A stretch of 64,000 nt of DNA from Burkholderia sp. 9120 (GCF_000745015.1 NZ_JQNA01000002.1:1364001-1428000); one strand, 5' to 3'. Shown: positions 28,019-38,435, counted from the first letter of the stretch. Numbers and translations are program-made. The notes: generated by a model from the sequence alone, not told the origin.

Positions 28019-28729
28019 TCATCCGTTCAGCGGCCCGAGATCGAACAGCAGCACTTCAGCGTCTTCGCCCTTCTCCAGCGTCACCGTGTCGATCTCGCTG
28101 AGCTTGGCTGCGTCGCCCGCATGGAGCGCTTCGCCGTTCACCGTCAGCGCGCCGCGCGCTACATGCACATACGCGAGACGCCCCGCCGGCAACGTCAACG
28201 TCGCCTGTTCCGCACCGTCGATCAGCGCCGCGTAGATCGAGGCGTCCGCGTGGATCGTCACCGAACCGTCGCGGCCATCGGGCGACGCGACGACGCGCAG
28301 ACGGCCGCGCTTGTCGGCGTCGACGAAACGTTTTTCCTCGTAGCTGGGGACGTCGCCCGTGCGTTGCGGAATCACCCAGATCTGCAACAGATGCGCGGCG
28401 TCCTCCTGCGACGCGTTGTACTCGCTATGCTGCACGCCCGTGCCGGCGCTCATGCGCTGCACGTCGCCCGGACGGATGGTCGAGCCGTTGCCCATGCTGT
28501 CGCGGTGCGCCAGCGCGCCGTCCAGCACGTACGTGACGATCTCCATATCGCGATGGCCATGCGTGCCGAAGCCCTGGCCACCGGCAATGCGGTCTTCGTT
28601 GATGACCCGCAGCGGGCCGAAATGCACGTGTTGCGGATCGCGATAGTCGGCGAAAGAGAAGCTGTGATACGAGTCGAGCCAGCCGTGGTTGGCGTGGCCG
28701 CGTTCTTCGGAACGGCGGATCTCGATCAT
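28019..28729 (-). CDS. Pirin family protein (YhhW-like bicupin)
   Basis: 236-residue bicupin. The N-terminal cupin has the pirin metal motif in THGHRDMEIVTYVLDG and the later Glu/His in GVQHSEYN. The RIAGGQGFGTHGH and SAGTGVQHSE blocks are diagnostic. Members such as YhhW have quercetin 2,3-dioxygenase activity in vitro; the natural role is uncertain. Monocistronic, with terminator 27905-27936 downstream. Confidence 0.93.
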   Translation of the reverse strand: MIEIRRSEERGHANHGWLDSYHSFSFADYRDPQHVHFGPLRVINEDRIAGGQGFGTHGHRDMEIVTYVLDGALAHRDSMGNGSTIRPGDVQRMSAGTGVQHSEYNASQEDAAHLLQIWVIPQRTGDVPSYEEKRFVDADKRGRLRVVASPDGRDGSVTIHADASIYAALIDGAEQATLTLPAGRLAYVHVARGALTVNGEALHAGDAAKLSEIDTVTLEKGEDAEVLLFDLGPLNG

Positions 28730-29264
28730 GGAAGGACTCCCGGTGAGTAATTAGCGATGTACTCAATGTAGGGGCGCACGGCGCGCTACACAATCGGCAC
28801 GGGCGCACCGGATCGTTCCACAAATCCATGCAATCGAAGCCCGTGGGCGCGTGCGGCGGTTCGGGCCGACGGCGCAACGAGCGGCCGAACCGCCGCGCAC
28901 GACGCGCGCGCGGCCGCGAGCTGAGCCCGCCGCGCCGGGCAACGTCGCGCTCGCACAACGGCTGGTCCGCCGAGTGGCCGACCCCGGCGCGCCGCACTGG
29001 CGCCGCGTCCCTGTTCGGGTAAAATACCGCCCTTTTCAAGACACGTGGGTGCCGAAGGCACGCCGGCCGGGCCTGACAGCCGGGTCGCAAGAGCGCGCCA
29101 AGCCGCAGCGGCTCCGCCGCCCCGTCTGAAAACGCAGCCCGCGAACCGATCCCCGATCCCGCGCGGCGCGACAATTTTGACCGCCTAGAATAGCGACGGC
29201 CGGCCACGAGCCGGCGTTCGTCGGGATCGAAGCACCACGACGATCAGTTTGATCCAGGAGAAAC
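28730..29264. other. Intergenic region upstream of amino-acid transporter
   Basis: 535 nt between the pirin gene (minus) and the binding-protein gene (plus). TAAAAT at 29020-29025 and TAGAAT at 29186-29191 are possible -10 elements without clear -35 partners. Minus-strand open frames here are Arg/Ala-rich and lack ribosome-binding sites, so I do not call them. Confidence 0.4.
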
Positions 29265-30041
29265 ATGAAGAAGTTCGCACTGTGCGTGGCGCTTGCGGTC
29301 ATGGCCACCAGCGCGATGGCGAAGGAATGGAAGACCGTGCGCATCGGGGTCGACGCCAGCTACCCGCCGTTCGAATCGGTGGCGCCGAGCGGCCAGGTTG
29401 TCGGCTTCGACGCCGATCTGACTCATGCGCTGTGCGCGCGGATGAACGTCAGGTGCGTGTGGATCCAGCAGGATCTCGACGGCATCATTCCGGCGTTGAA
29501 GGGCAAGAAATACGATGCGATCGTGTCGTCGCTGACCGTCACGGACAAGCGTCGCGAGCAGATCGACTTCTCCGACAAGCTGTTCGACGCACCGGCCCGC
29601 ATGATCGCCAAAACCGGCTCGCCGCTGCTGCCGACGCCTGAATCGCTGAAAGGCAAACGCGTCGGCGTCGAACAGGGTTCGACTCAGGAAGCGTACGCCA
29701 AAGCGTGGTGGGAACCCAAAGGCGTGACCGTGGTGCCCTATCAGAACCAGGATCAGGTGTACGCCGACCTCGCCTCGGGCCGCCTCGACGCGACGCTGCA
29801 AGACGAAATCCAGGCCGACGCGGGCTTCCTCAAGACGCCGCGCGGCAAGGGCTTTGGCTGGGCCGGACCGGACGTTAAGGACCCGAAGACGATCGGCGAA
29901 GGCACCGCCATCGGCCTGCGCAAGGAAGATACCGATCTGAAGGCGATGTTCAACAAGGCGCTGGCGCAGGTTCACCAGGACGGCACGTTCAGGAAGCTGG
30001 AGAAGCAGTACTTCGACGTCGATATTTATCCAGGACATTAA
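29265..30041 (+). CDS. Amino-acid ABC transporter substrate-binding protein
   Basis: 258-residue periplasmic binding protein (SBP family 3, ArgT/HisJ type). Signal peptide ends AMA. Then IGVDASYPPFES, GFDADLTHAL and DGIIPALKGKKYDAIVSSLTVTDKR, the conserved basic-amino-acid pocket blocks. It heads the cluster SBP-permease-permease-ATPase. AGGAG precedes ATG 29265. Substrate is probably Lys/Arg/Orn/His, inferred from similarity. Confidence 0.92.
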   Translation: MKKFALCVALAVMATSAMAKEWKTVRIGVDASYPPFESVAPSGQVVGFDADLTHALCARMNVRCVWIQQDLDGIIPALKGKKYDAIVSSLTVTDKRREQIDFSDKLFDAPARMIAKTGSPLLPTPESLKGKRVGVEQGSTQEAYAKAWWEPKGVTVVPYQNQDQVYADLASGRLDATLQDEIQADAGFLKTPRGKGFGWAGPDVKDPKTIGEGTAIGLRKEDTDLKAMFNKALAQVHQDGTFRKLEKQYFDVDIYPGH

Positions 30042-30454
30042 GCTGGGCGCTGAGCTGGGCACCACGCGGGGCGCCGGGTCAAACCGCAACCGCGGCATCG
30101 TCCCGCTCACCGCACATGTCCAGCCGCAGTCAAACCGCCTCACGCAACACCCGCGCTTCTCGGGGCTCGCCCGCATGGGCTTTCCCCGGGCTTCGTAATA
30201 CAGTCGTCGGCAGTCGGCGACCCGCTTCAGGCAGTCATCCGGCAGTAGCGTCACCCGCAGTAGCTTCACAGGCAGTTTTCATCACGAGAGTCGAAAAGCG
30301 CGCTGCAAGTCCGGCAACGGTCATGCAGTCATGATTTGCACAGCGGTGCGCTGTGCGCCGCCGGTCGCGGCGAGCCCCGGGCTCGCGGCAAACGCGGTGC
30401 GGAGCTGGCCGCGTCTTTCGCGGTGTGTCACAAGCACATCGTCAAGGACCCCCT
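30042..30454 (+). other. Intra-operon spacer with repeats and hairpin
   Basis: 413 nt between the binding protein and first permease genes. It contains a run of GCAGT motifs at 30208-30275 and a 7-bp hairpin GCACAGC/GCTGTGC at 30338-30356. Such spacers often lower expression of downstream permease genes relative to the binding protein. No ORF with a ribosome-binding site is seen. Confidence 0.5.
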
Positions 30455-31144
30455 ATGTACCTTCAAGGCTACGGCCCGCTGCTTCTTAACGGCACCTGGC
30501 AAACCGTCAAACTGGCGGTGTTGTCGCTGGCGTTCGCTTTTGTGCTGGGCCTGCTCGGCGCGGCGGCGAAACTGTCCAGGAACCGCTTCTCCCAGGGCGT
30601 CGGCACCGTCTACACGACGCTCGTGCGCGGTGTGCCCGATCTGGTGCTGATGCTGCTGCTGTTCTATAGCATCCAGATCTGGCTGAACAACCTCACCGAC
30701 CTGCTCGGCTGGGATCAGATCGATATCGATCCGTTCGTGGCCGGCGTCGCGGTGCTCGGCTTCATCTACGGCGCGTACTTCACCGAAACCTTCCGCGGCG
30801 CGTTTCTCGCGGTGCCGCGCGGCCAGCTCGAAGCGGGCGCGGCCTACGGCATGACCGGCTGGCAGGTGTTCACGCGCGTCATGTTCCCGCAGATGATGCG
30901 GTTCGCGCTGCCCGGCATCGGCAATAACTGGCAGGTGATGGTCAAGGCCACGGCGCTGGTGTCGATCATCGGTCTCGCCGACGTCGTCAAGGCGTCGCAG
31001 GACGCCGGCAAGGGCACGCTGCGGTTCTTCTTCTTCACCCTGCTCGCGGGGGCGATCTATCTCGTCATCACCACAGTGTCCAACTTCGTGCTGATGTACC
31101 TCGAAAAGCGTTACTCGACCGGCGTGCGAAAGGCGGATCTATGA
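30455..31144 (+). CDS. Amino-acid ABC transporter permease (HisQ-like)
   Basis: 229-residue inner-membrane permease with about five TM helices and the EAA loop region EAGAAYGMTGWQVFTRVMFPQ. ATG 30455 follows AAGGA; the in-frame upstream extension is Arg-rich and unlike a permease. Its stop overlaps the next permease start by 4 nt (ATGA), so the two are co-translated. Confidence 0.93.
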   Translation: MYLQGYGPLLLNGTWQTVKLAVLSLAFAFVLGLLGAAAKLSRNRFSQGVGTVYTTLVRGVPDLVLMLLLFYSIQIWLNNLTDLLGWDQIDIDPFVAGVAVLGFIYGAYFTETFRGAFLAVPRGQLEAGAAYGMTGWQVFTRVMFPQMMRFALPGIGNNWQVMVKATALVSIIGLADVVKASQDAGKGTLRFFFFTLLAGAIYLVITTVSNFVLMYLEKRYSTGVRKADL

Positions 31145-31854
31145 TCGAGATCATTCAGGAATACTGGCGCAACTATCTCTATACCGACGGCTACCGCCTC
31201 ACCGGCGTGGCGATCACTTTGTGGCTGCTGGTGGTGTCGATCGGGCTGGGCTTCTGCCTGTCGATTCCGCTCGCGGTAGCGCGCGTGTCGAAGAAGAAAT
31301 GGCTGCGCGGCATCGTTTGGCTCTATACGTACGTGTTCCGCGGCACACCGTTGTACGTGCAACTACTGCTCTGCTACACCGGCTTGTATAGCCTCGAGAT
31401 CGTGCGCAGTCACGAACTCACCAACGCGTTCTTCCGCGACGGCATGCATTGCACGCTGCTCGCCTTCACGCTGAACACCTGCGCGTACACCACCGAGATT
31501 TTCGCCGGCGCGATCAAGGCGACGCCATACGGCGAGATCGAAGCGGCTCGCGCGTACGGCATGTCGTCGTTCACGCTGTACCGGCGCGTGATTCTGCCGT
31601 CGGCACTGCGCCGCGCGCTGCCGTACTACAGCAACGAAGTGATCCTGATGCTGCACGCCACCACCGTCGCCTTCACCGCGACCGTGCCGGACATCCTCAA
31701 GATCGCTCGCGACGTGAACTCCGCGACGTATCAGTCGTTCAACGCATTCGGCCTCGCCGCCCTGCTCTATCTGTGCATTTCTTTCGCGCTCGTGTGGCTG
31801 TTCCGCCGCGCCGAGCGCCGCTGGCTCGCGTATCTGCGGCCGCAAGGCAAGTAA
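31141..31854 (+). CDS. Amino-acid ABC transporter permease (HisM-like)
   Basis: 237 residues, five TM segments, EAA loop [20 protein letters not shown]. It pairs with the HisQ-like protein to form the transmembrane heterodimer. Overlap of 4 nt with the upstream permease and a 46-nt gap to the ATPase gene show one operon. Confidence 0.93.
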   Translation: MIEIIQEYWRNYLYTDGYRLTGVAITLWLLVVSIGLGFCLSIPLAVARVSKKKWLRGIVWLYTYVFRGTPLYVQLLLCYTGLYSLEIVRSHELTNAFFRDGMHCTLLAFTLNTCAYTTEIFAGAIKATPYGEIEAARAYGMSSFTLYRRVILPSALRRALPYYSNEVILMLHATTVAFTATVPDILKIARDVNSATYQSFNAFGLAALLYLCISFALVWLFRRAERRWLAYLRPQGK

Positions 31855-31900
31855 CCCGGGGCAACGCGCCCTCAGCCAGCCAGCACGCTCAAGGATCCTG

Positions 31901-32680
31901 ATGAACACCAAGAAGCAGAAGCTCTTCGTCGACGAGCTTCACAAACAGTACGGCGACAACGAAGTCCTCAAGGGCGTGTCGCTGAAGGCCAATGCCGGCG
32001 ACGTGATCAGCGTGATCGGCTCGTCCGGTTCGGGCAAGAGCACGATGCTCCGCTGCATCAACTTTCTCGAACAGCCGAACTCGGGCCGCATCTTCGTCGA
32101 CGGCGAGGAAGTGCGGACCCAGCTCGCCAAGAACGGCGCGCTGCGCGTGTCCGACCCGAAGCAGTTGCAGCGCGTGCGCACCCGTCTGTCGATGGTGTTC
32201 CAGCACTTCAACCTGTGGTCGCACATGAACGTGCTCGAGAACATCGTCGAAGCGCCGATCAACGTGCTGGGTCTGAAGCGCAAGGAAGCCGAAGAACGCG
32301 CCCGCGAGTATCTGGAGAAAGTGGGCCTCGCGCCGCGTCTCGAGAAACAGTATCCGTCGCATCTGTCGGGCGGCCAGCAACAACGCGTGGCGATTGCGCG
32401 GGCGCTGGCCATGCATCCGGACGTGATGCTGTTCGACGAACCGACCTCCGCGCTCGATCCCGAACTGGTCGGCGAAGTGCTCAAGGTGATGCAGACGCTC
32501 GCCGAAGAAGGCCGCACGATGATCGTCGTGACGCACGAAATGGCGTTCGCCCGCAACGTCTCGAATCACGTGATGTTCCTGCACCAGGGACGCGTGGAAG
32601 AAGAAGGCCATCCCGACGAGGTGTTCAAAAACACCCGCAGCGAACGCCTCAAACAGTTCCTGTCCGGCAGCCTCAAATAA
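31901..32680 (+). CDS. Amino-acid ABC transporter ATP-binding protein (HisP-like)
   Basis: 259 residues. Walker [11 protein letters not shown]-loop VFQHFNLW, signature LSGGQQQR, Walker [15 protein letters not shown], and H-loop VTHE. It energises the HisQ/HisM-like permeases with the binding protein encoded at 29265. A terminator follows at 32730. Confidence 0.95.
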   Translation: MNTKKQKLFVDELHKQYGDNEVLKGVSLKANAGDVISVIGSSGSGKSTMLRCINFLEQPNSGRIFVDGEEVRTQLAKNGALRVSDPKQLQRVRTRLSMVFQHFNLWSHMNVLENIVEAPINVLGLKRKEAEERAREYLEKVGLAPRLEKQYPSHLSGGQQQRVAIARALAMHPDVMLFDEPTSALDPELVGEVLKVMQTLAEEGRTMIVVTHEMAFARNVSNHVMFLHQGRVEEEGHPDEVFKNTRSERLKQFLSGSLK

Positions 32681-32729
32681 ACACCGTCGAATAGCCCATC
32701 ATTTGGGCTGTAGTCAAAGTAGCATTACA

Positions 32730-32755
32730 GGGCGCTTACGAGCGCCCTTTTTGTT
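32730..32755 (+). terminator. Rho-independent terminator
   Basis: GGGCGC TTACGA GCGCCC followed by TTTTTG. It ends the amino-acid transporter operon. Confidence 0.88.
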
Positions 32756-33268
32756 TCGCTGAACTGCGCATTTGGGCTGTTTTGGCCGCGAAATCCCACT
32801 TTCAACCGTCCCCCACCCCCTCTTTTCGCCCTACTCTGCTGCTTTTCAAGCGTCAATAGTGGCAATCCTTAACGTTGTTGCCGCCGATCCGTGATTCCCT
32901 TGTCGCGTAAGGGTTTCCGCCTTTTTCGAAGGTGTCGCAAAGGGTCATTGCGCACATTCTTATTGCAATTTGGAGACATCGGTCGTGGCGGGTACTAATT
33001 TCTTCTCCCAGCGAAGTGTATTTTTGATAAATTAGTAACCAAAGTAGCAAAACAAAGTTGATTAAAAGTAGTTTCACTTCAAAAGCACAGAGGAGAACCG
33101 GTCGGCGAGGGATCGGCATGACGACCAGATAGCCCCAGGCTACACGTCACGGCAGGAGACCCAATCCACCCGCCAATCTCCCTGGTACCGATTTCTGTTC
33201 GGCGCATTTGCGTCCGAACACCATTCGCAGTACTGGGTTTCACTATTTGACAGGGTATGGAGGAGAAG
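32756..33268 (+). other. Long AT-rich leader or control region of the porin gene
   Basis: 513 nt upstream of the porin, clearly AT-richer than the genome from about 32940 to 33080. It holds a 9-bp inverted repeat TACTAATTT (32993-33001) / AAATTAGTA (33029-33037). CATTTGGGCTGT occurs at 32700-32711 and again at 32769-32780, straddling the terminator. The porin promoter is presumably here. Confidence 0.5.
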
Positions 33269-34378
33269 ATGAAGAAAGCTTTGCTCGCCGCGGCGCTGAT
33301 GTCGGCCGGTGTTATTGCGCACGCCCAAAGCAGCGTCACGCTGTACGGCCGCCTGGATGCAGGCCTGGAGTACATGAGCGGCCTGTCGAACGGCAATGGC
33401 GGATCGACGAACCGTTTCAAGGCAGAAAGCGGCGACTGGGGTACCAGCCTGTGGGGTATGAAGGGCGTTGAGGACATCGGTGGCGGCAACAAGGTTCTGT
33501 TCCAGTTGGAAGGCTCCTTCAACACCATGACCGGCGCAGGCCCTGGCGGTGGCGGTCTCTTCAATCGTTGGGCAACGGTCGGCCTGTCGAACGACGCGTA
33601 CGGTACCTTCACGATGGGCCGCATGCTGTACATCTCGAACGGCGTGTGGGACTTCGACCCGTTCGGTCAATCGAACTGGTCGTCGGCGTCGCTGGTGCGT
33701 GGCCGCAACTGGCCGCAATCGAGCAACAACTTCGCGTACCAGTCGCCGAAGATCGCGGGCTTTGACTTCTACGGTCAATACGCGCTGTCGAACGCAACGA
33801 GCTGGAACGGTAACGGCACGACGGCCCAAGGTCGCGAAGCTGGTGCACAGGTCACCTACACGTCCTCGCTGTTCCAGTTGCGCGGCATGTACGACGAAAT
33901 CCGCAACCCGGCCAACGGCAGTCTCGGCGACCCGTTCAACTTCTCGCGTGAATACACGGGCGCAGCCAACGTTTTCCTCGGCCAGTTCAAGATTCAGGGC
34001 GCGTTCCAGGCAGTGCGCACGGCTGGCGTGACTGGCGTCGCGTACGGCACGCCGACCACCCTCGATCACGAATGGGGTGGTGTGACGTGGCAAGCTACGC
34101 CGGCAGCTGCGCTTATCGGTGCGGTCTATCACGTGAACGCCAACAACGGCGGTGGCAACGCAACGATCTACACGCTGGGCGGTTCGTACAACCTGTCCAA
34201 GCGGACGCTGCTGGACATCCAGGTCGCGACCGTGCGTAACAGCAAGACCGCCAACTTCGGTCTCGAAGCGAACTCGGCAGGCGCAGGCGGCCCGACGACG
34301 GGCGGCGGCTTCAACGACAACCCGCTGCCGGGTCACCAGCAATCGGGTGTGTACGCAGGTATTCAACACTCGTTCTAA
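33269..34378 (+). CDS. Gram-negative porin (Burkholderia OmpC-like)
   Basis: 369-residue outer-membrane porin with a Sec signal ending AHA, mature start QSSVTLYG, the signature GMKGVEDIGGG, and terminal Phe in GIQHSF. The true start is ATG 33269: the ATG at 33257 lies inside the Shine-Dalgarno GGAGGAGAAG. Codon use is strongly biased, as in highly expressed genes. It differs substantially from the porin at 6-1079 and is not a recent copy. Confidence 0.95.
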   Translation: MKKALLAAALMSAGVIAHAQSSVTLYGRLDAGLEYMSGLSNGNGGSTNRFKAESGDWGTSLWGMKGVEDIGGGNKVLFQLEGSFNTMTGAGPGGGGLFNRWATVGLSNDAYGTFTMGRMLYISNGVWDFDPFGQSNWSSASLVRGRNWPQSSNNFAYQSPKIAGFDFYGQYALSNATSWNGNGTTAQGREAGAQVTYTSSLFQLRGMYDEIRNPANGSLGDPFNFSREYTGAANVFLGQFKIQGAFQAVRTAGVTGVAYGTPTTLDHEWGGVTWQATPAAALIGAVYHVNANNGGGNATIYTLGGSYNLSKRTLLDIQVATVRNSKTANFGLEANSAGAGGPTTGGGFNDNPLPGHQQSGVYAGIQHSF

Positions 34379-34466
34379 ACGAACGGCGCCCCGGGGGACA
34401 TTCTTCGGGGCGAAGTCAGACAGTCTTCAAGAGAATCTTTTTCACGCTGCTGCGAGAGGCGCGTAT

Positions 34467-34502
34467 CGGTGCGATGTCCGAAAGGGTATCGCACCGTTTT
34501 TT
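34467..34502 (+). terminator. Rho-independent terminator of porin gene
   Basis: CGGTGCGAT paired with ATCGCACCG across a 12-nt loop, followed by TTTTTT. Confidence 0.9.
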
Positions 34503-34592
34503 ATTTCTGGGCGCGCTTTTGCCTCGGCCCCGGCGCACCGCTGCGGTGCATTCGCGGACCGCGTGGCGACCGCTGCGAACTCGAACGCGCGA

Positions 34593-34985
<393 letters not shown>

Positions 34986-35072
34986 CTACGCCGCGCCGGA
35001 TGCGTTGCGGCAATCCGGCGCGTGCTTCAGGTTTAGCTTGAGGACAAGCGTGCCGCGATGGTTCGCTACCGC

Positions 35073-36773
35073 TCACTCCACCGGTTCGGTGTAGCGCGAC
35101 GTGATCGGATAACGCCAGTCGCGACCGAACGCGCGATGCGTGACGCGAATGCCGATCGGCGCCTGGCGACGCTTGTATTCGTTGATCTTGATCAGACGCG
35201 TGACGCGTTTCACGTCGTCGACTGCATAACCCGCGGCGATGATTTCGGCGAGCGAGCGGTCCTCTTCCATGTACATGCGCATGATCGCGTCGAGCACGTC
35301 GTACTCGGGCAAGCTGTCCTGGTCGGTCTGGTTGTCGCGCAGTTCCGCCGACGGCGCGCGCGTCAGAATCCGCTCGGGAATCACGTCGCGCTTCGTGAAT
35401 GTGGTGGCCTGGTTGCGGTAGTGGCACAGCTTGTAGACCAGCGTTTTGGCAATGTCTTTGATCACCGCGAAGCCGCCGGCCATGTCGCCGTACAACGTGC
35501 AGTAGCCCACCGCCATCTCGCTCTTGTTGCCGGTGGTCAGCACGATCGAACCGAACTTGTTCGACAGCGCCATCAGCAGCGTGCCGCGAATACGGGCCTG
35601 GATATTTTCTTCGGTGGCGTCTTCGGCGCGGCCGGCGAACTCTTCGGCGAGCGAACCGCGGAACGCGTCGAACATCGGCGCGATCGCGATTTCGTCGTAG
35701 CGCACACCGACGCGGCGTGCCATCTCGGCGGCGTCGGTCGTGGAGATGTCCGCCGTGTAGCGCGACGGCATCATCACCGCGCGCACCCGGTCGGCGCCGA
35801 GCGCGTCGCACGCGACGGCCAGCACGAGCGCCGAATCCACGCCGCCCGACAGGCCGATCAACGCGCCCGGGAAACCGTTCTTGTTGATGTAGTCGCGCAC
35901 GCCCATCACGAGCGCGGCATAGACCTGCGCTTCGAGCGACAGCTCCGGCGCGACCGCCGTACTCAATGGCCGGCCGCCCTCGAATTCGACGATCGCGGTC
36001 GCCTCTTCGAACTGCGCCATCTTGGCCACTAACGCACCGTCGGCATCGAGCACGAACGAGCCGCCGTCGAACACCAGTTCGTCCTGCGCGCCGACCATGT
36101 TCACGTAGACCATCGGCAAACCGGTTTCGCGAATCCGCGCGCGCAGAATGTCGAAGCGCACCGCTTCCTTGTTCAGGTGATACGGCGAGCCGTTCGGAAT
36201 CAGCAGCACTTGCGCGCCCGCCGCTTTCGCCATTTGCGCCGCCGACGCATGCCATGCGTCTTCGCAGATCACCACGCCGTACTTCACGCCGTCCAGTTCG
36301 AACACGAACGGCTGCGGGTCGGACGCGAAGTAGCGCTTCTCGTCGAACACCTCGGTATTGGGCAGATCCTGCTTGCGATACGTGCCGACCACGTCTCCGC
36401 CGACGATCAGCGAGGCCGCGTTGAACGTATCGACCGGCGGCACGCCGCGCTCGATCGGCGCGTTTGCATTACCATGGCCGTGCGCTGTGCTGTGGGCAAC
36501 CTCGCGCAGCGGATGACCGACCAGCACATGCAAGCCGGCGAACGGCTTCAACTGCGTGGCGAGATCGGCCAGCGCCTCGGCGCTTGCGGTATAGAACGCG
36601 GGACGCAGCAGCAGATCTTCGGGCGGATAGCCCGATAGCGCGAGTTCAGGCGCGATCAGCAGCTTCGCACCATCGTTGTGCGCGGCGCGCGCGGCAGCGA
36701 CAATCTTCGCGACGTTGCCGGCGAAGTCGCCGACAGTGACATTGATTTGAGCAAGAGCGATTCGGGTCTTCAT
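35073..36773 (-). CDS. nadE: Glutamine-dependent NAD+ synthetase
   Basis: 566 residues. N-terminal nitrilase-type glutaminase domain: Glu in LIAPELALSGYPPEDL and nucleophile Cys in VICEDAWH. C-terminal synthetase domain: ATP-binding SGGVDS at about residue 300, and downstream KSEMAVGYCTLYGD. Final step of NAD biosynthesis, amidating NaAD with ammonia channelled from glutamine. Homology starts at ATG 36773 (MKTRIALAQINV); the frame is open further upstream without domain content. Confidence 0.96.
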   Translation of the reverse strand: MKTRIALAQINVTVGDFAGNVAKIVAAARAAHNDGAKLLIAPELALSGYPPEDLLLRPAFYTASAEALADLATQLKPFAGLHVLVGHPLREVAHSTAHGHGNANAPIERGVPPVDTFNAASLIVGGDVVGTYRKQDLPNTEVFDEKRYFASDPQPFVFELDGVKYGVVICEDAWHASAAQMAKAAGAQVLLIPNGSPYHLNKEAVRFDILRARIRETGLPMVYVNMVGAQDELVFDGGSFVLDADGALVAKMAQFEEATAIVEFEGGRPLSTAVAPELSLEAQVYAALVMGVRDYINKNGFPGALIGLSGGVDSALVLAVACDALGADRVRAVMMPSRYTADISTTDAAEMARRVGVRYDEIAIAPMFDAFRGSLAEEFAGRAEDATEENIQARIRGTLLMALSNKFGSIVLTTGNKSEMAVGYCTLYGDMAGGFAVIKDIAKTLVYKLCHYRNQATTFTKRDVIPERILTRAPSAELRDNQTDQDSLPEYDVLDAIMRMYMEEDRSLAEIIAAGYAVDDVKRVTRLIKINEYKRRQAPIGIRVTHRAFGRDWRYPITSRYTEPVE

Positions 36774-36905
36774 GGCAGGATCGACAGGCAAGCCGGACGG
36801 CTTGCGAGTACCGCGGCTGGTCAGCTCGACGGCAACGGACAAATCGGATAAACGAACGGCGTAGTGCATCGGCACCGCGCGGTTCATTGGGAACAGTCAC
36901 ACAGA

Positions 36906-38075
36906 TTGAACCAGGAACGCTTTGATTATCGCACGGGCATTCTGGCGTCGCCCTCCGAGGTAGACGCCGCTGAATGGAACGCGCTACTCGCGCAACAATC
37001 GCAACCCACGCCGTTTCTGCGGCACGAGTTTCTGAGCGCGCTGCACGCGACCCGCTGCGCGGTCGCCGATACCGGCTGGGCGCCGCAATTCGTCACGCTC
37101 ACCGATCCGCGCACGGATAAGCTCGCGGCCGCCGCGCCGGTGTATCTGAAGGGGCACTCGTACGGCGAGTACGTGTTCGACTGGGCGTGGGCCGACGCGT
37201 ACAAACGCAACGGCTTGCCGTATTACCCGAAGCTGCTGTGCGCGGTGCCGTTCACGCCCGTGCAGGGCAACCGCCTGTTGTCGGCGGATCCGCATGCATT
37301 GCGGCATCTCGCGGCCACCTTGATGGCGTTCGCCGAGCAGGCCGACGTGTCGTCCTTGCACGTGCTGTTTCCGACTGAAGCGGAAGGCGCCGCGCTGACC
37401 GACATGGGCATGATGCAGCGCGAAGGCGTGCAGTTTCATTGGCTGAACGACGGCTATCGCGACTTCGAGGATTTCCTGTCGACGCTCGAACAGAAGAAGC
37501 GCAAGAACATTCGCGCCGAGCGTCGCAAGGTGCAGGAAGCCGGCGTGACGATGCGGCGGATTCGCGGCGAAGACATTCAGGACGCGGACTGGCGCTTCTT
37601 CAGCAAGTGTTATCGGCAGACCTATCGCGAGCACTTTTCGAGTCCGTATCTGAACCTCGATTTCTTCCGCATGATCGGCGCGTCGATGCCCGAGAACCTG
37701 CTGCTCGTGATCGCCGAATACGAAGGCAAGCCGATCGCCAGTTCGCTCGTGGTGTATCAGCGCGACGCCAAAACCGGCGGCACGCTGTACGGCCGCTACT
37801 GGGGCGCGCTCGAACATGTGCCGTGCCTGCACTTCGAGACGGCCTACTACCAGCCGCTGGAGTTCTGCATCGAAGAAAAGCTCGGCGCGTTCGAAGGTGG
37901 CGCCCAGGGCGAGCACAAGATGGCGCGCGGCTTTCTGCCCACGGTCACGCGCTCGGCGCACTGGCTCGCGCATCCGGCTTTTGCCGATGCGGTCGGCCAT
38001 TTCCTCGACAACGAAAAGAACAGCATCCACGCGTATGTGGATGAGCTGCGCGAACACAATCCGTTCAAAGGCTGA
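36906..38075 (+). CDS. DUF482 / FemAB-like acyltransferase-fold protein
   Basis: About 389 residues, belonging to the peptidogalycan biosynthesis/recognition (DUF482) family with a GNAT/FemAB fold. Recognisable blocks include PFLRHEFL, LEQKKRKNIRAERR, and the C-terminal HKMARGFLPT. Divergent from nadE. No ATG is available: TTG 36906 is chosen, and GTG 36864 is an alternative. Enzymatic substrate is unknown; the family is common in proteobacteria. Confidence 0.85.
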   Translation: MNQERFDYRTGILASPSEVDAAEWNALLAQQSQPTPFLRHEFLSALHATRCAVADTGWAPQFVTLTDPRTDKLAAAAPVYLKGHSYGEYVFDWAWADAYKRNGLPYYPKLLCAVPFTPVQGNRLLSADPHALRHLAATLMAFAEQADVSSLHVLFPTEAEGAALTDMGMMQREGVQFHWLNDGYRDFEDFLSTLEQKKRKNIRAERRKVQEAGVTMRRIRGEDIQDADWRFFSKCYRQTYREHFSSPYLNLDFFRMIGASMPENLLLVIAEYEGKPIASSLVVYQRDAKTGGTLYGRYWGALEHVPCLHFETAYYQPLEFCIEEKLGAFEGGAQGEHKMARGFLPTVTRSAHWLAHPAFADAVGHFLDNEKNSIHAYVDELREHNPFKG

Positions 38076-38084
38076 AGCGCATTT

Positions 38085-38417
38085 ATGGCGTGGTTTCTTT
38101 ATCTGCTCGAATGTTCGGACGGCAGCGTCTATACCGGCATTGCCACCGACGTGCAGGCGCGTTTCGACAAACACGTGAGCGGCATGGGCGCGCGTTATAC
38201 GCGTTCGCGCAAGCCGGTGCAGGTGCTGGCGTCGTTCGAGCTGGCGGACCGGTCGAGCGCGTCGCGCGCCGAGTATTGGGTCAAGCGGCTGGCGCCGCCG
38301 GAGAAGCGGGCGCTCGCGGCGGGAGTGCGTACGCTGGAGTCGGTGGTGCCTGTGGCGCCGGTGGTGCCGGTGATCGAGGCCGTGGAAGAAAGCGAAGCGG
38401 AAGACAGCGCGTCCTGA
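38085..38417 (+). CDS. GIY-YIG nuclease superfamily protein (UPF0213-like)
   Basis: 110 residues. The GIY-YIG core appears as FLYLLECSDGSVYTGIA with catalytic Tyr pair and later R and E (ARF and RAEYWVKRL). The last 30 residues are Val/Pro/Glu-rich and outside the domain. It starts 9 nt after the DUF482 gene, so co-transcribed. Small YhbQ-like members have DNA-nicking activity; the role is undefined. Confidence 0.9.
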   Translation: MAWFLYLLECSDGSVYTGIATDVQARFDKHVSGMGARYTRSRKPVQVLASFELADRSSASRAEYWVKRLAPPEKRALAAGVRTLESVVPVAPVVPVIEAVEESEAEDSAS

Positions 38418-38435
38418 AACGGCGCACCGATTGCC

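Noticed and set aside
28786..29061. 91-codon minus-strand ORF upstream of the amino-acid transporter
   Set aside because: Almost entirely Ala/Arg/Pro, no ribosome-binding site, typical of chance open frames at this GC content.
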